Below, in pieces: positions 62,770 through 64,000 of a stretch of DNA of 64,000 nt. Below the pieces are notes generated by a model that saw nothing but the letters and a program-made list of their open reading frames with translations, was not told the DNA's origin and made no database searches. The DNA comes from Lepidurus packardi (taxonomy: Eukaryota > Arthropoda > Branchiopoda > Notostraca > Triopsidae): contig JAKZAN010000002.1 in NCBI GenBank assembly GCA_023053545.1, positions 3,456,375 to 3,520,374 of the forward strand, in the 5' to 3' direction. The position numbers and the translations under genes were made by a program. The stretch's first letter is position 1; each line of letters begins with the position of its first letter.

Positions 62770-64000
62770 ACTGCAGTCATCTCACCTGAAAGCGCAGTTC
62801 CGAAAGTATTTCGACATAAAAAAAATCTAGAAAAACTAGCCTACTTTTTTCTCGTCCCCAGGAAAAGGAAGCATTTGTTAGGATTTCTGTCTGTCATTCC
62901 TAACTGACACAATACCTGAGTAGGGCAAATCGCTCAAAAACTGATCTGTAATTGTAAACGGGTAGTCAGTAACAAAGTGCTTGTACTTCACCCCATGTTA
63001 AAAAGTCAAGGTTGTTTGTCTAACACGCTTAGCGACCTTCCAAAGCGTACCTTATACCTTCATAAACACACGGAAAGAAACAATAGCCGCCACAGTCAAT
63101 GTCTTCGGCACCGCCTCTGCCATTAATCAAGTTTGTAATTTGCATCTCCATGTCAGCACAAGCCATAGCAACGCAATGCAATAATTTCCTTCACAAAACT
63201 GCGAGAGATCGATGCAACCTAAGTAAAACCACACCCAAAGCATGCAAAACTCTTATGGTCTTAGAAAAATTCGTCCTTCAACATATCTGTCTTCAGTGCA
63301 AAAAGCTCATTGCGTTTCCTAATTTCTATGTAGGGTACCTCCAAGTGCGCCCTTTTTTCCTACAAAGGTTCCCTGCAAGGACCTTTGAGCAAAAACTAGC
63401 CAAAGATCTAATTAAACGTAGACTCTCTCTGTATATTGTGCGTTCCGCATTCCTAATAGGTCGATTTTCGCATGTGAAACTTCCGAGGACAACTAGCGTT
63501 TGGCAGTGGGAAGTGCTCACGCACGTACATGTAGCCTACATAAACTTGTGCTTAAAAAATACCTGACATGTATATGGCGGATATTAGTTGAGAACAATCT
63601 AGCCATATACATATAAATAATTTACCTTGGGACGTTGTTTAGCGGCACGGAAATAACGCTATTTTTTTCATAGCAAAAAAATTCCTTTGTAAGGTTTGAG
63701 TTGCAGTTTCTTATGGAAACTTCCATTTCTTGTGCGCATATAAGGAATTGTAGTCCTTTTATGCGCAATAAGAAAGTCGAATGGCAGTTACTGTTCGAGA
63801 TGTTGGGATAACCAATCAGGAAACCGGCGCTTGTTAACATTATAAAGCTGCAATGGTTTAAACGGTGTTTACTGTTAGCAAGCTACAGGGAAACAGATTA
63901 ATCACTACTAAAAAACTTATGGACTTTTTCCTGACGTTTTGGTTGTTCTGCTTGTTTGAATACATTCAAACTCTTTTTTTTAAGGGAAGTTCCAGTTTCT
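62770..64000. other. Right end of the window, no supported gene
   Basis: It should contain the 5' region of the CEP350-like gene. A plus-strand open frame at 63099-63566 (155 codons) has no recognisable domain and an atypical composition, and was not annotated. Confidence 0.4.

Noticed and set aside
63099..63566. 155-codon plus-strand ORF at the right end
   Set aside because: Composition and absence of any motif suggest chance; it lies in the 5' region of the CEP350-like gene.

Overview
The window is eukaryotic nuclear DNA from an animal, most likely an arthropod and plausibly a pancrustacean with a compact genome such as a water flea or springtail. The evidence is GT-AG introns that are mostly 50-100 bp, a seven-transmembrane gustatory receptor of the arthropod chemoreceptor superfamily, and metazoan single-copy genes such as TADA1, ZMYND19, POFUT1 and NUBPL. 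The species cannot be fixed from the sequence alone. I built gene models by hand from splice sites and checked that exon phases close. No CRISPR array, rRNA or prokaryotic feature was seen.

Layout. 0.3-3.7 kb: an unrecognised small multi-exon gene (+). 4.4-19.5 kb: four nuclear transcription or chromatin genes in a row, Dr1/NC2-beta (+), TADA1 (+), WDR5 (-) and a BET-family BRD4/fs(1)h gene (+). 20.9-22.7 kb: a gustatory receptor (+). 23.3-24.0 kb: a CTR1 copper transporter (-). 25.3-27.2 kb: the CCCH/G-patch repressor ZGPAT (-). 27.9-29.0 kb: STEEP1 (+). 29.1-30.8 kb: a BTB-domain gene (-). 30.9-37.4 kb: a gene-poor zone with local tandem duplications, a 23-base G tract, a tRNA-like element and two weak small-gene candidates. 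37.4-41.9 kb: ZMYND19 (-). 42.8-44.1 kb: NUDT17 (+). 44.1-45.7 kb: POFUT1 (-). 46.8-48.2 kb: NUBPL (-). 48.2-48.6 kb: a possible small gene (+). 48.7-49.6 kb: CutA (+). 49.6-62.8 kb: a CEP350-like centrosomal scaffold gene (-), whose long introns hold degenerate repeats. 62.8-64 kb: nothing supported.

How the genes relate. Dr1, TADA1 (SAGA), WDR5 (COMPASS-type and other chromatin complexes) and BRD4 all act at RNA polymerase II promoters, so the left third is a chance or selected cluster of transcription regulators. The BET gene appears able to make a long form and, through a retained intron with its own polyadenylation signal, a short form that ends just after the ET/serine-rich region. The rest is ordinary housekeeping: copper uptake, Fe-S assembly for complex I, Notch O-fucosylation, nucleotide-derivative hydrolysis and centrosome structure. 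I found no clear novel system. The best leads are the unrecognised small gene at the left end, the BET isoform switch, the CAP-Gly-less CEP350-like protein and the duplication zone at 33.8-35.8 kb.
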